From CAYNWT01 sp964450955 (GTDB taxonomy: Bacteria > Planctomycetota > Planctomycetia > Planctomycetales > Planctomycetaceae): 64,000 bases of DNA. Every line of letters starts with the position of its first letter. Positions within the stretch are counted from its first letter, which is position 1. Made by a program: the position numbers and the translations under genes. The DNA is taken from contig CAYVFI010000029.1 in assembly GCA_964450955.1 (NCBI GenBank), forward strand, positions 22,935 through 86,934. Direction: 5' to 3'. Below are positions 37,019 to 47,038 of the stretch, piece by piece. The notes below the pieces were generated by a model. The model ran no database searches and was not told the DNA's origin. It was given only the letters and a program-made list of their open reading frames with translations.

Positions 37019-38889
37019 ACCTACCCGGCTTCCATTCACTCGGCAGCGCCTGGCTGTTTGCTTTGCTGATACCGCTGATCATTCTGTATTTCCTGAAGCT
37101 CAAGCGGCCGCGACTGGAAGTTCCGTCGCTGGCGCTGTGGCAGCAGGTCATTAACGATCAGCGGGTCAATTCGCCGTTCCAAAAGTTCAAACGCAACATT
37201 CTGTTGTTGTTGCAGTTTCTGATGTTGGCCGCGTTGTGCCTGGCCGCGATGCAGCCATTCATGCGAGGTGGTCCGGAACAGTATGAGAACCTCCCCGTCC
37301 TGATTGATTGTTCGGCCAGTATGGCGGCACTCGATAAGGAGGGTGGCCAGAGCCGATTGGACGTCGCGAAGGAAGAAGTCGAACGCCTAATCGATGGGCT
37401 GACCGGCGATCAGCGGCTGGCTTTGATTGCAGTGACCTCCACCGGCAGGCGGCTTACAGAATTCACCGACAACAAGCGCATCCTCCGCAAGGCGCTTGCG
37501 AACATTGAAACGTCCGATGTCCCAGGCGGCCTCGAAGATGCAATGCGAATGACTTTGGCGATGTCACGAACCGAACCAATCAAGTCGGTCGTCATCCTGT
37601 CAGACGGCAATTTTCCTGAACGAGTCGACTTCGAATTACCGTTCCAGTTGAACTATCAAAAAATCGCGGCCGGCGGCGACAACATCGGCATCATTGAACT
37701 TAACGCTCGGCGTAGTCAGCAGTCGGAATGGGATGTGTTTGTGCGGATCGCCGGCAAAGAAGGTTCTGAGATGGGCGGTGAACTATCGTTGCTGCAAAAC
37801 GGCGAAGAAATCGCAAAGGAAGCGTTCGTCATCAACGATGGTGAGTCCCAGCGACTCTCATTCAGGGTAACGGCGACCAGCGACAGTTCGCTGCAGGTGT
37901 TACTAAAGCCGGACAGCTTTGATTCGCTTGAATCCGACAACGTAGCGTGGATGGAACTTCCAGAAGGCCGCGATTTGCGAGTCTACGCAGACAGTGGTTT
38001 AGGAGCCTGGCGACACGCGTTAAGCGGTCTGGAGAATATCGATCTCTATCCGATTGATGGCGACGAATCTGAACCGGCCAAATACGACGTATTGATTTCT
38101 GACACCGAAGACGACCTGGACGAAGACGCATTGGTTCGCACGTTTGTTGGCTTCATTCCGCCGGATTTGAATGGACTTCTGGAATCGTCGGAAGGTGAAA
38201 CGCAGATCGTGGATTGGAATCGAACCGAGCCGCTGCTGCAGCATGTGCAGCTTGGCGACATCAGCATCGTCGATCCTCCTGTTCGCCGAGCGGATGTGGT
38301 TGACAATCAGATTGAAGAACTTGGTTACGAAATTCTTGCATGGGGCGATGGTGGGCCACTGCTGCTGAAGCAGCGGGACGGCGTGAAGCTGTCGTTTTAT
38401 TTCTTGTTCCATACCGACAGTTCGACTTTGCCGTTCCGGTTGGCGTTTCCAATCACTGTGGCCAATACGGTGAACCAGGGACTGCAAGCCACCGCGCTTT
38501 CGGAAGTTCGTGGGCAGCGGACGGGCGTTTTGGATCCGTTAACGTTGTTGTCCGAAACGGAATACGGCATCACAGGGCCGCAGGGTGGGTATCGAACAAT
38601 CGCAACCAACGATCAGGGGTTGCTGACCGGTGTTCCGGCTTCGTCTGTGGGTGAGTACAAAATTACGGACGGTGGCGACGTTGTCCGAAATGTCGGGGCG
38701 GGACTTTTGAGTCCTCGGGAATCATCACTGGTTGTCACTGAAGAGATTCAGTTTCGCGAAGTTGCTGTGGGCGCTGCGGAAACGACTGTGAAGAACGACC
38801 GCCCGCTGTGGAAGTGGTTGGCGATCGGAGCGTTTGTCATCCTGTTAGTTGAGTGGTGGTACTTCCAACGCAGTCCCATTGGCACCTAA
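37015..38889 (+). CDS. BatA-type VWA membrane protein
   Basis: A 624-residue protein. The ATG at 37015 overlaps the DUF58 stop and is preferred over the GTG 12 bases earlier. The BatA N-terminus has one membrane segment (10-27) and the FLKLKRPRLEVPSLALW element, then a second segment (62-80). The VWA metal-site motif is DCSAS at 98-102. A C-terminal membrane segment lies near 600-615. It is paralogous to the protein at 6991 but about 90 residues shorter. A repeat copy begins directly after the stop codon (38890). Confidence 0.9.
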   Translation: MNLPGFHSLGSAWLFALLIPLIILYFLKLKRPRLEVPSLALWQQVINDQRVNSPFQKFKRNILLLLQFLMLAALCLAAMQPFMRGGPEQYENLPVLIDCSASMAALDKEGGQSRLDVAKEEVERLIDGLTGDQRLALIAVTSTGRRLTEFTDNKRILRKALANIETSDVPGGLEDAMRMTLAMSRTEPIKSVVILSDGNFPERVDFELPFQLNYQKIAAGGDNIGIIELNARRSQQSEWDVFVRIAGKEGSEMGGELSLLQNGEEIAKEAFVINDGESQRLSFRVTATSDSSLQVLLKPDSFDSLESDNVAWMELPEGRDLRVYADSGLGAWRHALSGLENIDLYPIDGDESEPAKYDVLISDTEDDLDEDALVRTFVGFIPPDLNGLLESSEGETQIVDWNRTEPLLQHVQLGDISIVDPPVRRADVVDNQIEELGYEILAWGDGGPLLLKQRDGVKLSFYFLFHTDSSTLPFRLAFPITVANTVNQGLQATALSEVRGQRTGVLDPLTLLSETEYGITGPQGGYRTIATNDQGLLTGVPASSVGEYKITDGGDVVRNVGAGLLSPRESSLVVTEEIQFREVAVGAAETTVKNDRPLWKWLAIGAFVILLVEWWYFQRSPIGT

Positions 38890-38920
38890 ACCGCGTTCCG
38901 TTGAATCGGTGTCTGGTGGG
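38890..38920 (+). repeat. Diverged copy of the stop-adjacent repeat
   Basis: It begins at the first base after the BatA stop codon. The core TTCCGTTG is followed by ATCGGTGTCTGGTGGG, which matches 14 of 16 bases of the copy at 48916-48931. The hairpin arm is weakened here (ACCGCG against CGTTGA). The 64 bases after it lead to the next gene; no other feature is seen there. Confidence 0.55.
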
Positions 38921-38984
38921 TGTGGCTGGAGTTGGGTTCCGTTGAGCCGGTTGTGCGTTTTTGTTGACAGGCGGAGGAGTATCG

Positions 38985-41222
38985 ATGTTGGTTGCGGTTC
39001 GAACGATACTGATCGCGATGACGACCGGCGTCTTGCTGGCTCCACAGCAGGGGTTTGCTCAGGCTAAAGCTCCGCTGGCGCCGCTGGCTTTACGTATCGA
39101 ACCTATCGCACCGTCACCACGTTCATATGGTCCGATTCTGATTGAAGTTACGTTGGACCCGCGTGACGATCAACTGATGGAAGGAACGCTGCATCTGACG
39201 TTTCTGGAGAGCCAGTCCACGAAGCTGCTGGAGGTTCATATTCCGGATATTGTGGTGGCTGGCACCGAGTACACGACAACGTTACTGCTGCCGCCGATGC
39301 CCACGTCAAACGTGACGTTGGTTGATGTGAATGCAAAGTTCGTGACCGAGACCGATGCGTTTACTTTGTCGGACAAGGAATCAAACAAGTCTGACCTTTC
39401 TTTGCGTGTGACGCCGTCAACGCGGCGGAGCGTCGTGATGGGCATGGTGGTGGACGGGGCTGATGATCCGAAGACAGCTGCCCACACATTTTTGAGCAAG
39501 GCTTTGGCACTTGATGAGTACGCAGAGCAGCCGAAAATCTGGTCGAAAAACCTGCGAGGGCAGTTGGAACTGCAGGATGTCCGTTTCGGATTGTTCGCGT
39601 GTTCCAGTGTTGTTGTGAAGCCAGACGCGCTGTTGGCAAACCCGCTGGGGTTTTGTGCGTTCGATGTTGTCGTGATTGCTGACGGTGGGCTGAGCAAACT
39701 GGATCAAGGCCGCATGGACGCCATGCGAAAGTGGATTCGAGCGGGCGGCCGGTTGTGCGTGGTTCCGGATGGAGCTATCGAACGGCGACACGCCAATTTC
39801 CTGACCGATCTGTTCGTCGAACATCCTAACCCGCCAGCGATGACGATTGATAAATCCGGCAGCTTTGTCGCTGGCTGGGAAGGCATGCATGTGCAGACGA
39901 CACTGGGTTTGGGGCGTGTCGTTTTGATTAACCCCAACAGACCCTTGCGAGAAAAATTGGCTGGCGAGAAGCCCGGCAGGAAACAGTCGGGGGTGTCTGC
40001 TGAGGCTATTGCGTATTGGAGACAGGTTACCGGTTTCCTTTGGAGTGTTAGAAAAAACCAGCTTGATAACGAGAAGTGGGAGATCCCTGCGCCGGCGCGG
40101 TATGACAACAAGAACACCGACGCGTGGGGGCGTGCGTACGCCATGAGTGCGGCGCAGGAATCCAGTGAATCGGCAACGGTTCGGCCGGTCGGGATGACCG
40201 AAGTGACTCGTCAACTTATGCCCAGCAACGTTCGGATGGTCCCATTGTGGTTGGTGACGACCATGCTGCTGGCCTACGTGTTTATCGTCGGTCCGGGCGA
40301 CTACCTGTTGTTGGGTATGTTGAAGATGCGGCGGTACACGTGGATCGTGTTCCCGATCGTGACGGCGCTGTTCACGATGGGAATGGTTGGTGTGTCGAAC
40401 TACTACATGGCGACCACGCAAAACGGTGGCAGTATTGAGATTAACGACGTTGTGGGTTCGGGAGAGATTGTTCGCCGGACCGGGATCAGCCTGGACTTTT
40501 TCGGTGCACAACGAGACGTGCATGCAGACCATTCGTCACAGCTGATTACGCCGGTCGACATGCGAGCTTCGGTTCATGACCTGCAGTTTCAAAGGAACAT
40601 GGCCCAGTATGGAGTGGCTCCGGGTTCCCAATCGGTCCGGCAGCCAGCAGCGTTTTCGGGCGATTCATCAGGGCTGTACTACGAAGGACGTGTTCCCGGG
40701 CGTTACTCGACTCATCGCACTGTGCGTCAATGGGAACCGCAGTTAAGTCGAACATTCGAAATCGTTTCCGAGACAGCTCCTGCTTGTGGCTTTGATTGGG
40801 AAAACCCTGGCAAACTTTGGAACGCCGCAGCTCGCAACGTGCTGGCCTTGGCGATTCGGAAGCACAACCCGGCTATCGGAGTCGTTGTGCTGAATCAGGG
40901 GCAGCGCAAAATGCTAAGACCGCTGGCCTATCCGGAATCAATCGCGGTCGATTACCAATACGATTGGGCTTACGAGTTCGAAAACCGGCCCACTTCGGAT
41001 TACTTCTCGTTGTTAGACCTGGTTAGCGACCGTTCGCAGCATTTCTTCCGTTACGTCACAACGATTAGCCCCAACGGCGCCAACAACTACGAAGACCTGG
41101 CGATGTTGGATAACTCAGACCCGAGGCAATGGCTACTCATCGTATCGTGGCTTGAAGGTGAGACTCAGAAAGTCTACCGGCGGCTCTATCATCAACCCCC
41201 GGACGACGCGGAGAACAAATAA
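38985..41222 (+). CDS. Signal-peptide membrane protein of ABC triad 1 (GldG-like position)
   Basis: A 745-residue protein. The ATG at 38985 has GGAGGAG upstream; a TTG 24 bases earlier is less likely. A signal peptide (to about residue 27) is followed by beta domains, a GATase-like segment (KWIRAGGRLCVVPDG), then membrane helices near 415-480 with IVGPGDYLLLGMLKMRRYTW between them, and a C-terminal extracytoplasmic domain. It resembles in layout the 660-residue protein at 44087, which likewise precedes an ABC ATPase and permease. By analogy with GldF/GldG systems it may be the accessory subunit of an ABC exporter; this is inference. Its TAA overlaps the ATPase ATG. Confidence 0.8.
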   Translation: MLVAVRTILIAMTTGVLLAPQQGFAQAKAPLAPLALRIEPIAPSPRSYGPILIEVTLDPRDDQLMEGTLHLTFLESQSTKLLEVHIPDIVVAGTEYTTTLLLPPMPTSNVTLVDVNAKFVTETDAFTLSDKESNKSDLSLRVTPSTRRSVVMGMVVDGADDPKTAAHTFLSKALALDEYAEQPKIWSKNLRGQLELQDVRFGLFACSSVVVKPDALLANPLGFCAFDVVVIADGGLSKLDQGRMDAMRKWIRAGGRLCVVPDGAIERRHANFLTDLFVEHPNPPAMTIDKSGSFVAGWEGMHVQTTLGLGRVVLINPNRPLREKLAGEKPGRKQSGVSAEAIAYWRQVTGFLWSVRKNQLDNEKWEIPAPARYDNKNTDAWGRAYAMSAAQESSESATVRPVGMTEVTRQLMPSNVRMVPLWLVTTMLLAYVFIVGPGDYLLLGMLKMRRYTWIVFPIVTALFTMGMVGVSNYYMATTQNGGSIEINDVVGSGEIVRRTGISLDFFGAQRDVHADHSSQLITPVDMRASVHDLQFQRNMAQYGVAPGSQSVRQPAAFSGDSSGLYYEGRVPGRYSTHRTVRQWEPQLSRTFEIVSETAPACGFDWENPGKLWNAAARNVLALAIRKHNPAIGVVVLNQGQRKMLRPLAYPESIAVDYQYDWAYEFENRPTSDYFSLLDLVSDRSQHFFRYVTTISPNGANNYEDLAMLDNSDPRQWLLIVSWLEGETQKVYRRLYHQPPDDAENK

Positions 41223-42211
41223 TGGGCAACGCAACTGAAACCGCGGCGACTCCACCAGGCCCGCCCGTTAAACAGCCGGTTAATGTTGTCGAAATAGACA
41301 ACCTGCGCGTCAACTATGGCAAGGTTGAAGCGGTTCGTGGTATCTCAATCACGATTCCGCGCGGCGAGGTCTACGGGTTCATCGGGCCCAATGGAGCCGG
41401 TAAGTCATCCACCATCAAGGTTCTGGCGACATTGCAAACAGACTTCCGCGGCCGTGCGGCGGTTTGTGATTTAAACGTTGCACTGCACCCAGACCGTGTG
41501 CGTGAGCGCATTGGCTACATGCCTGATTTCTTTGGCGTCTACGAAGATCTGACCGCGCGCGAGTACTTGCATTTTTTCGCAGCTGCGTATCGGATTGAAC
41601 GCAAGAAGCGTAAGTCCATCGTCAATGATGTTTTGGAACTCACCGACCTGACCAACAAAATAGACGCACCAGTCGATGGACTTTCACGCGGTATGAAGCA
41701 ACGGCTGGCTTTGGCGCGCGTTTTACTTCACGACCCCGACCTGCTGCTATTGGACGAACCCGCCAGCGGCCTGGACCCACGCGCCAGAATCGAAGTGCGC
41801 GAACTGCTTAAAGCGCTCAAGGAGATGGGAAAAACCATCCTGATTTCCAGCCACATCCTGCACGAACTGGGTCAGCTTTGTACTCGCATCGGCATCATTG
41901 AAGCGGGGCAGATGGTTGAACAGGGTTCGCTGGAAGAAATCTACGCGAAGCTTCGACTTATGCGTGTGGTGCATGTCAGAGCCAGAGACCCAAAGCCGGA
42001 ATTGATTGAACAGATTCGCGAGTTGGATGGTGTTTTGGGAGTGGAAGAACAAATTGACCGCTGGGCGATATCCTTAAGGGAAAGCGATACGGCCATTGAA
42101 GATCTACACGAACGCATTGTGTCTTTGGGGGCCAGGCTGCAGATGTTCCAACCTGAAGCGATGGATATGGAAACGGCGTTTATGAAGCTGACCGAGGGCA
42201 AAACAGCGTGA
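41222..42211 (+). CDS. ABC-2 type exporter ATPase, triad 1
   Basis: A 329-residue ATPase. Walker A is GPNGAGKS (55-62), the signature LSRGMKQRLALARVL, and Walker B LLLLDEPASGLDPRARIE, with a C-terminal domain of about 90 residues. The DFFGVYEDLTAREYLHFF block is typical of GldA/ABC-2 drug and polysaccharide exporter ATPases. The ATG overlaps the upstream stop (TAATG) and the stop overlaps the permease GTG. Substrate unknown. Confidence 0.92.
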   Translation: MGNATETAATPPGPPVKQPVNVVEIDNLRVNYGKVEAVRGISITIPRGEVYGFIGPNGAGKSSTIKVLATLQTDFRGRAAVCDLNVALHPDRVRERIGYMPDFFGVYEDLTAREYLHFFAAAYRIERKKRKSIVNDVLELTDLTNKIDAPVDGLSRGMKQRLALARVLLHDPDLLLLDEPASGLDPRARIEVRELLKALKEMGKTILISSHILHELGQLCTRIGIIEAGQMVEQGSLEEIYAKLRLMRVVHVRARDPKPELIEQIRELDGVLGVEEQIDRWAISLRESDTAIEDLHERIVSLGARLQMFQPEAMDMETAFMKLTEGKTA

Positions 42212-44118
42212 GAGGGTTACTTGCCAAACTTGAACTGCCGCTGTTTGCTCGCGAGTTGACTGAGCTTTCAGCGAAGAAGCGCACCTACGTGATTCGTGTT
42301 GTGTACGCGGCGATTCTGTTGTGGATTGGGATTGCTGCGTTGTCTGACCAGTTGCTGTTTATGCAAAGTAGCGGCAACCGTTTGGCGATGCTGGGAAGTG
42401 GGCAGACTCTGTTTTCCAGCCTGCTACGAGCGCAGATGATTGCGGTTCATATTTTCATGCCGGCGCTTGCGTGTGCGGCGATCACGGCTGAGAAAGAACG
42501 GAACACGTTGGGGCTGTTGCTGCTGACGAAGTTAGGGCCATGGCGGATCCTGGTCGAAAAGCTGTTTAGCCGACTGCTGCCGATGATTACCTGCCTGTTG
42601 CTGTCGGTGCCGATTTTGGCGTTGTCCTACACGCTGGGCGGGCTGACGTTTGGTTCTATGGTGACAGGTATCTGGTTGTTGTTGGCGACGTGCGTGCAAA
42701 TTGCCTGCCTGACTTTGATGTGTTCTACTTTTTTCAAATCCACGGTCGGTGCGTTCATCGCGTCTTATCTGCTTCAGATTGTTGTTTTCTTCGGCGCCGT
42801 GATGCTGGATGGAGTCTTTAGCTATCGGACGGCGTGGGGAGGTCGACACTTCCCATTCATGGAAGGCATCAGTGGTTACTTTGTCTGGGAACAAACTACC
42901 AGCCGAGCGATGCCAATGGCGGGCACGTTGGTCGTCCCAGGTACAAACATGATCGACATCCTTTGGACTTGTTTGTGGCGAGCGAAGGGTGTTTACCTGA
43001 CGTCCGTGATGTTCTTTCTGGGCGCGAGGTTCTTTTTGATTCGGCGGGCGGTGGTGTTACCGAAGTCCCGGATCATGAAGTTGTTTAGGGCTTTGGATCG
43101 TTTCTTTGTGTGGCTTAATAACCGAGCGGGTGGCATTACGTTGGTCAAAGATGTTGGTTCGCTGCCAGCCGACAAACCGATTGCGTGGCGTGAAGTGACC
43201 AAGAAATCTTTGGGAACCGCTCGGTACTTGTTTCGTGTCTTTCTTGTGCTTGAACTTCCAACAGCCCTGATTTGTCTTATGGCGGCAGGTGTCGGCACTT
43301 TCCAGGGTGAGTTTTACAGGCTGGCCGGTTTGTCGTGTTTCTTATGGGCTGTGACGGCGTTGATCATCACGATCAAAGCATCAACCCTGGTGGCGTCTGA
43401 ACGCGCGAGCGAAACGTTGGATGTGCTGCTGACGACAACCATGAGTAGCGGTGAGATAATCCGGCAAAAGTGCGCGGGGCTAAGGCGCGTTATCCTGGTC
43501 ACGGCGATTCCGCTATTCACAGTAATCGCATTTGGTGGTTACATGAAAAGTTTCCCTGACTGGAGCGCGGTGTTGTATTGCGTTTGGGGAGTCTTACAGG
43601 TTGTTGTCTACCTGCCGTTGATTGCCTGGGTTGCTGTTTGGGTTGGCCTGCGCATGGGTTCTCAAACCAAGAGCATCTTTGCCGCGATGGCTCTGTTACT
43701 GTTCTGGGCTGTGCTGCCAGGCATCCTCGCATGGGGGTACTCAGTAATGGGTTCAGACTTCGGCCGACGGGCCGTGGTTGACAATCCGATGGCTCCAGGT
43801 GGTCTGACCGTCCTGGGGACGATATCTACTTTGTTGCCGTACACACCAATCCTGGTTAGCGGTCCCAGTGCGGGTATTGCGATTAACGAATTTTCCGGAG
43901 CAAACGACGCGTTCATGCGGAACGCCTGGTTTGTCATGATGCCGTTCCATATCGCATTTTATGCAGTCATGTGGTTTCTTGTGCGGCGGCGGGTGTTGGC
44001 AACGGCTGGATTTAAGTTGGGTCGCGGCGAGGTGCCCGGTGACCCCACGCCAGACAAGGAATCTTTGACTGAAACAGCCGGGACTGATGGATTCGAGCCA
44101 CAGCATGCGATGTCTTAG
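42208..44118 (+). CDS. ABC-2 type exporter permease, triad 1
   Basis: A 636-residue membrane protein. It begins with GTG at 42208 overlapping the ATPase stop (GTGA). Two blocks of about six helices (residues 20-280 and 345-600) flank a cytoplasmic middle part containing LPADKPIAWREVTKK. The ITAEKERNTLGLLLLTKL motif after helix 2 is the ABC-2 coupling-helix region, repeated in the second half as VASERASETLDVLLTTTM. It therefore looks like two fused ABC-2 permease units. It overlaps the next gene by 32 bases. Confidence 0.87.
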   Translation: MRGLLAKLELPLFARELTELSAKKRTYVIRVVYAAILLWIGIAALSDQLLFMQSSGNRLAMLGSGQTLFSSLLRAQMIAVHIFMPALACAAITAEKERNTLGLLLLTKLGPWRILVEKLFSRLLPMITCLLLSVPILALSYTLGGLTFGSMVTGIWLLLATCVQIACLTLMCSTFFKSTVGAFIASYLLQIVVFFGAVMLDGVFSYRTAWGGRHFPFMEGISGYFVWEQTTSRAMPMAGTLVVPGTNMIDILWTCLWRAKGVYLTSVMFFLGARFFLIRRAVVLPKSRIMKLFRALDRFFVWLNNRAGGITLVKDVGSLPADKPIAWREVTKKSLGTARYLFRVFLVLELPTALICLMAAGVGTFQGEFYRLAGLSCFLWAVTALIITIKASTLVASERASETLDVLLTTTMSSGEIIRQKCAGLRRVILVTAIPLFTVIAFGGYMKSFPDWSAVLYCVWGVLQVVVYLPLIAWVAVWVGLRMGSQTKSIFAAMALLLFWAVLPGILAWGYSVMGSDFGRRAVVDNPMAPGGLTVLGTISTLLPYTPILVSGPSAGIAINEFSGANDAFMRNAWFVMMPFHIAFYAVMWFLVRRRVLATAGFKLGRGEVPGDPTPDKESLTETAGTDGFEPQHAMS

Positions 44119-46069
44119 CCGCTTTACATTCCTGATTTTCGCGTTGGTGGCGATAGCGTCGCCGACCGTGTTCGCACAGAAGCTGAAGATCAGTCAGGTG
44201 GTCTGGGGGTTTGATGGACGTGTAACGCCCAATCAGTTCAACCCCGTGTCGATTCTGGTGGACAATCCAAGCGAAGAAGCTTTCGAAGGCCGGATTTCCA
44301 TTCAGCAGGTTTCGGGGACAGGACAACCGGTTGGGGCATCGTTTGTTGAAAACGGTGTCTACATTCAGGCGTTGGGGCGACGTTGGTTGCAGTTCGTGCC
44401 TTATATCGGAACGAATCCGGACACGGACTCCTGGAAGTTGGGATGGGAACGCAAGCTGTCCGATGTTGCTCCGGTGATACGGCCTCTTCGCGGAGACGAC
44501 CTGTTACCAGCGGTGAAGGCCGGGCAGGACGCGTTGGTGGCTTTGTCCAACACGGGCGGACTGACGACGGGCCGCAAAGGGGTTCGCAATTTCGATGAAG
44601 CAATCTTTCCAACAGCCGCCACAGCAACACACGGGCTGCGCAGTGTTGTGCTGGATCATGTGCCGCGTTGGGAACAACCGCGGCGGCAGGCGTTTGCCGA
44701 TTGGCTAAGGCTGGGCGGCCAGTTGCATCTGCTGAAATCAGAAGATGGCGACTACCCAAAGTTCACGGAAGAACTGGCAATTCTGAACGGACCTCAGGCT
44801 CAGCAACGAGTCGGTTCCGGAGTCATCTTCCGCTACGACATGCAGGCGACAGCTCTGGATTCGACATTCCCCGAACGGGCACGAACACTGGAAAACGCGT
44901 TCCGGCAGGTTCCCGAAGCGGGCGCGGATGACGCATTAGAGCGAGCCATCGAACAGCGCCGCGCCGATGTGAAAATGGGAACAACATCATCGCTGGAGTT
45001 TGGTTGGGACGTTGCCGAACGGACTCAGAACAGCTTAGTCGAAATGACGCAGCCGGATCACAACTGGCTGCTCATCTACTTACTAGCGATCTTGTATATC
45101 GTGATCATCTTCCCCGGTTGCTACCTGGTCGGAAAACGCCGCGCTCACTACATGGTGACGTACGGAGCGATTCTTGGAGCCGCCACGTTGTTTAGCCTGG
45201 CGTTTCTGTTCGTGGGTCAGCGTGGTTATGGCGAGAAGACGAAAGTGAACGCTGTGGCGATCGCCCAAAAGATCGACGGCGATCGATGGGATGTCATTCA
45301 GTGGTCCAATGTCTTCGTGACCAGCGGTGACACGTATCGTCTGGCTCATTCCGGCGAAGGGACGGTTTACGCGACAGGCCAGGTCACAGAACCGGTTAGA
45401 GGTTCCATTGGCCTGCGTGAGGGCGACGACGGAGTCAAAAAGTCGTTTGACGTGGAAATACCACCGTTTTCCAATCGACCGTACGTGCACCGACAGGTGG
45501 TTGCCATGCCAGACTTTGGCGCGCAACTTGAAAGCGTTGGCTTCACGGAAGATCTAAGCCAGGCGGTTGTCAAAGTGGGTGAAGGCCTGCGGAAGGTTCT
45601 GGGCAAGATCGATTATGAGCCGGTTAGCGAAGACGTGTATCAGTATGGATACGTTCAATCGCGTAAGGAGTTGCCAATTGTCCGGCTGGTGTATCGGACT
45701 TCTGTGTTCGCTATGAAGGTCAATGAGACGACCGGCACTCTGACGCTTGGCGCGAGGCTTGGGAAGATTCATCAATTCCTCGATATGCGATCGCTTAACA
45801 GCTACTCCTATTCGGTGGGGTATCTGTACGACCAGGAAAAAGAATCGAACGAAGAAACCTACTCCAAGCTATTTGATTCCATGACAGCGCATCATTTTGG
45901 CATCTTTAAGGACTCGGACTTCATGGAAGCGCGACTGCCACCAGACCGCGTGCGTTTATTGATTTACACAAAAATGCCGGCCGAGATGTTCATCAAGGGT
46001 GAGACCTTCACCGACCAAAGTGGTTATGTGTTGTTTTCTCAGGATCTGCCACTGGACGCGACACCATGA
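44087..46069 (+). CDS. Signal-peptide membrane protein of ABC triad 2
   Basis: A 660-residue protein. The start is ATG 44087 or ATG 44105; both keep a signal peptide ending near FAQ, and neither has a strong ribosome site. Beta domains and a GATase-like segment (DWLRLGGQLHLLKSEDG) precede membrane helices near 325-385 with IIFPGCYLVGKRRAHYMVTY between them, matching the layout of the protein at 38985 (IVGPGDYLLLGMLKMRR). It overlaps the permease before it by 32 bases and the ATPase after it by four (ATGA). I read the two as paralogues belonging to duplicated ABC triads. Confidence 0.8.
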   Translation: MDSSHSMRCLSRFTFLIFALVAIASPTVFAQKLKISQVVWGFDGRVTPNQFNPVSILVDNPSEEAFEGRISIQQVSGTGQPVGASFVENGVYIQALGRRWLQFVPYIGTNPDTDSWKLGWERKLSDVAPVIRPLRGDDLLPAVKAGQDALVALSNTGGLTTGRKGVRNFDEAIFPTAATATHGLRSVVLDHVPRWEQPRRQAFADWLRLGGQLHLLKSEDGDYPKFTEELAILNGPQAQQRVGSGVIFRYDMQATALDSTFPERARTLENAFRQVPEAGADDALERAIEQRRADVKMGTTSSLEFGWDVAERTQNSLVEMTQPDHNWLLIYLLAILYIVIIFPGCYLVGKRRAHYMVTYGAILGAATLFSLAFLFVGQRGYGEKTKVNAVAIAQKIDGDRWDVIQWSNVFVTSGDTYRLAHSGEGTVYATGQVTEPVRGSIGLREGDDGVKKSFDVEIPPFSNRPYVHRQVVAMPDFGAQLESVGFTEDLSQAVVKVGEGLRKVLGKIDYEPVSEDVYQYGYVQSRKELPIVRLVYRTSVFAMKVNETTGTLTLGARLGKIHQFLDMRSLNSYSYSVGYLYDQEKESNEETYSKLFDSMTAHHFGIFKDSDFMEARLPPDRVRLLIYTKMPAEMFIKGETFTDQSGYVLFSQDLPLDATP

Positions 46070-47028
46070 GCGACGCTGCTGCCGGGACACCGGCTATCGA
46101 AGTGAAAAACCTCAGCCACACATTCAAACAGCACCGCGCGCTGGTTGATATGTCGTTTACGGTGCAGGCGGGTTCGTTGCACGGTTTTGTCGGGCCTAAC
46201 GGTGCTGGTAAGACAACAACACTGAAGCTTATTTGCACGCTGTTGAAACCACAGTCCGGCATGGTGCGGGTTTTTGATCACAGCATTCGAACTGACGTCA
46301 AACTAATCCGCCGACGCATCGGATTCATGCCCGATCACTTCAGTATGTATCGCCAGATGACCGTATTCGAATACCTGGACTTCTTTGGCGCGGCGTATGG
46401 GTTGTCGCAGAAGGATCGGGATCGTGTTATCGGCGATGTGTTGTCATTGACAGACATGGACGGACGGCAGGAGGATTTGGTCAGCAGCCTTTCACGTGGC
46501 ATGCAACAGCGCGTCAGCCTGGCGCGTGTTTTGGTCAACGACCCGGATTTGTTGTTGCTGGACGAACCCGCTTCCGGCCTGGACCCCCGCGCTCGAATTG
46601 AACTCATGGAGATCCTGCAGGAACTTCGCAAGCTCGGAAAAACAATCTTCATCAGTTCGCACATCCTGTCCGAACTGGCTGAACTCTGCGACAGCGTCAC
46701 GATTGTTGACCGCGGCACCGTGAAGTACAGCGGCAGCATGGACGGGCTGCTGGTCAAGAACGACGGACCAAAGGCGTGGGTGATTCGTGCTCAGGATGCT
46801 CCCGATAATTTTCTTGAACAGCTAAGAACCGTTGACGGAGTTAAATCGGCGGAACCGGTTGAAGGGCGACCAGAATTCGTTGTGCAATGCGATTCGGAAA
46901 CTGTTGATTCCAACAAACTACTTGCCAATCTGCTGACGCTTGGTGTTCCGATCATCGGCTTTAGCGAAGACCGCAAGCATCTCAACGAAGCGTTCATGGA
47001 TTTGACAGAACGCGGAGTCCGCACATGA
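46066..47028 (+). CDS. ABC-2 type exporter ATPase, triad 2
   Basis: A 320-residue ATPase. Walker A is GPNGAGKT (43-50), the signature LSRGMQQRVSLARVL and Walker B LLLLDEPASGLDPRARIE, the last identical to triad 1. The RRRIGFMPDHFSMYRQMTVF block corresponds to the RERIGYMPDFFGVYEDLTAR block of the ATPase at 41222. A clear paralogue of that protein, but diverged well beyond a recent duplication. Substrate unknown. Confidence 0.92.
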   Translation: MSDAAAGTPAIEVKNLSHTFKQHRALVDMSFTVQAGSLHGFVGPNGAGKTTTLKLICTLLKPQSGMVRVFDHSIRTDVKLIRRRIGFMPDHFSMYRQMTVFEYLDFFGAAYGLSQKDRDRVIGDVLSLTDMDGRQEDLVSSLSRGMQQRVSLARVLVNDPDLLLLDEPASGLDPRARIELMEILQELRKLGKTIFISSHILSELAELCDSVTIVDRGTVKYSGSMDGLLVKNDGPKAWVIRAQDAPDNFLEQLRTVDGVKSAEPVEGRPEFVVQCDSETVDSNKLLANLLTLGVPIIGFSEDRKHLNEAFMDLTERGVRT

Positions 47029-47038
47029 GTAAGAACGC

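Noticed and set aside
39417..40532. 371-codon minus-strand frame inside the triad 1 membrane protein gene
   Set aside because: Antisense to a well-supported gene with signal peptide and operon overlaps; His/Arg-rich composition typical of a shadow frame.
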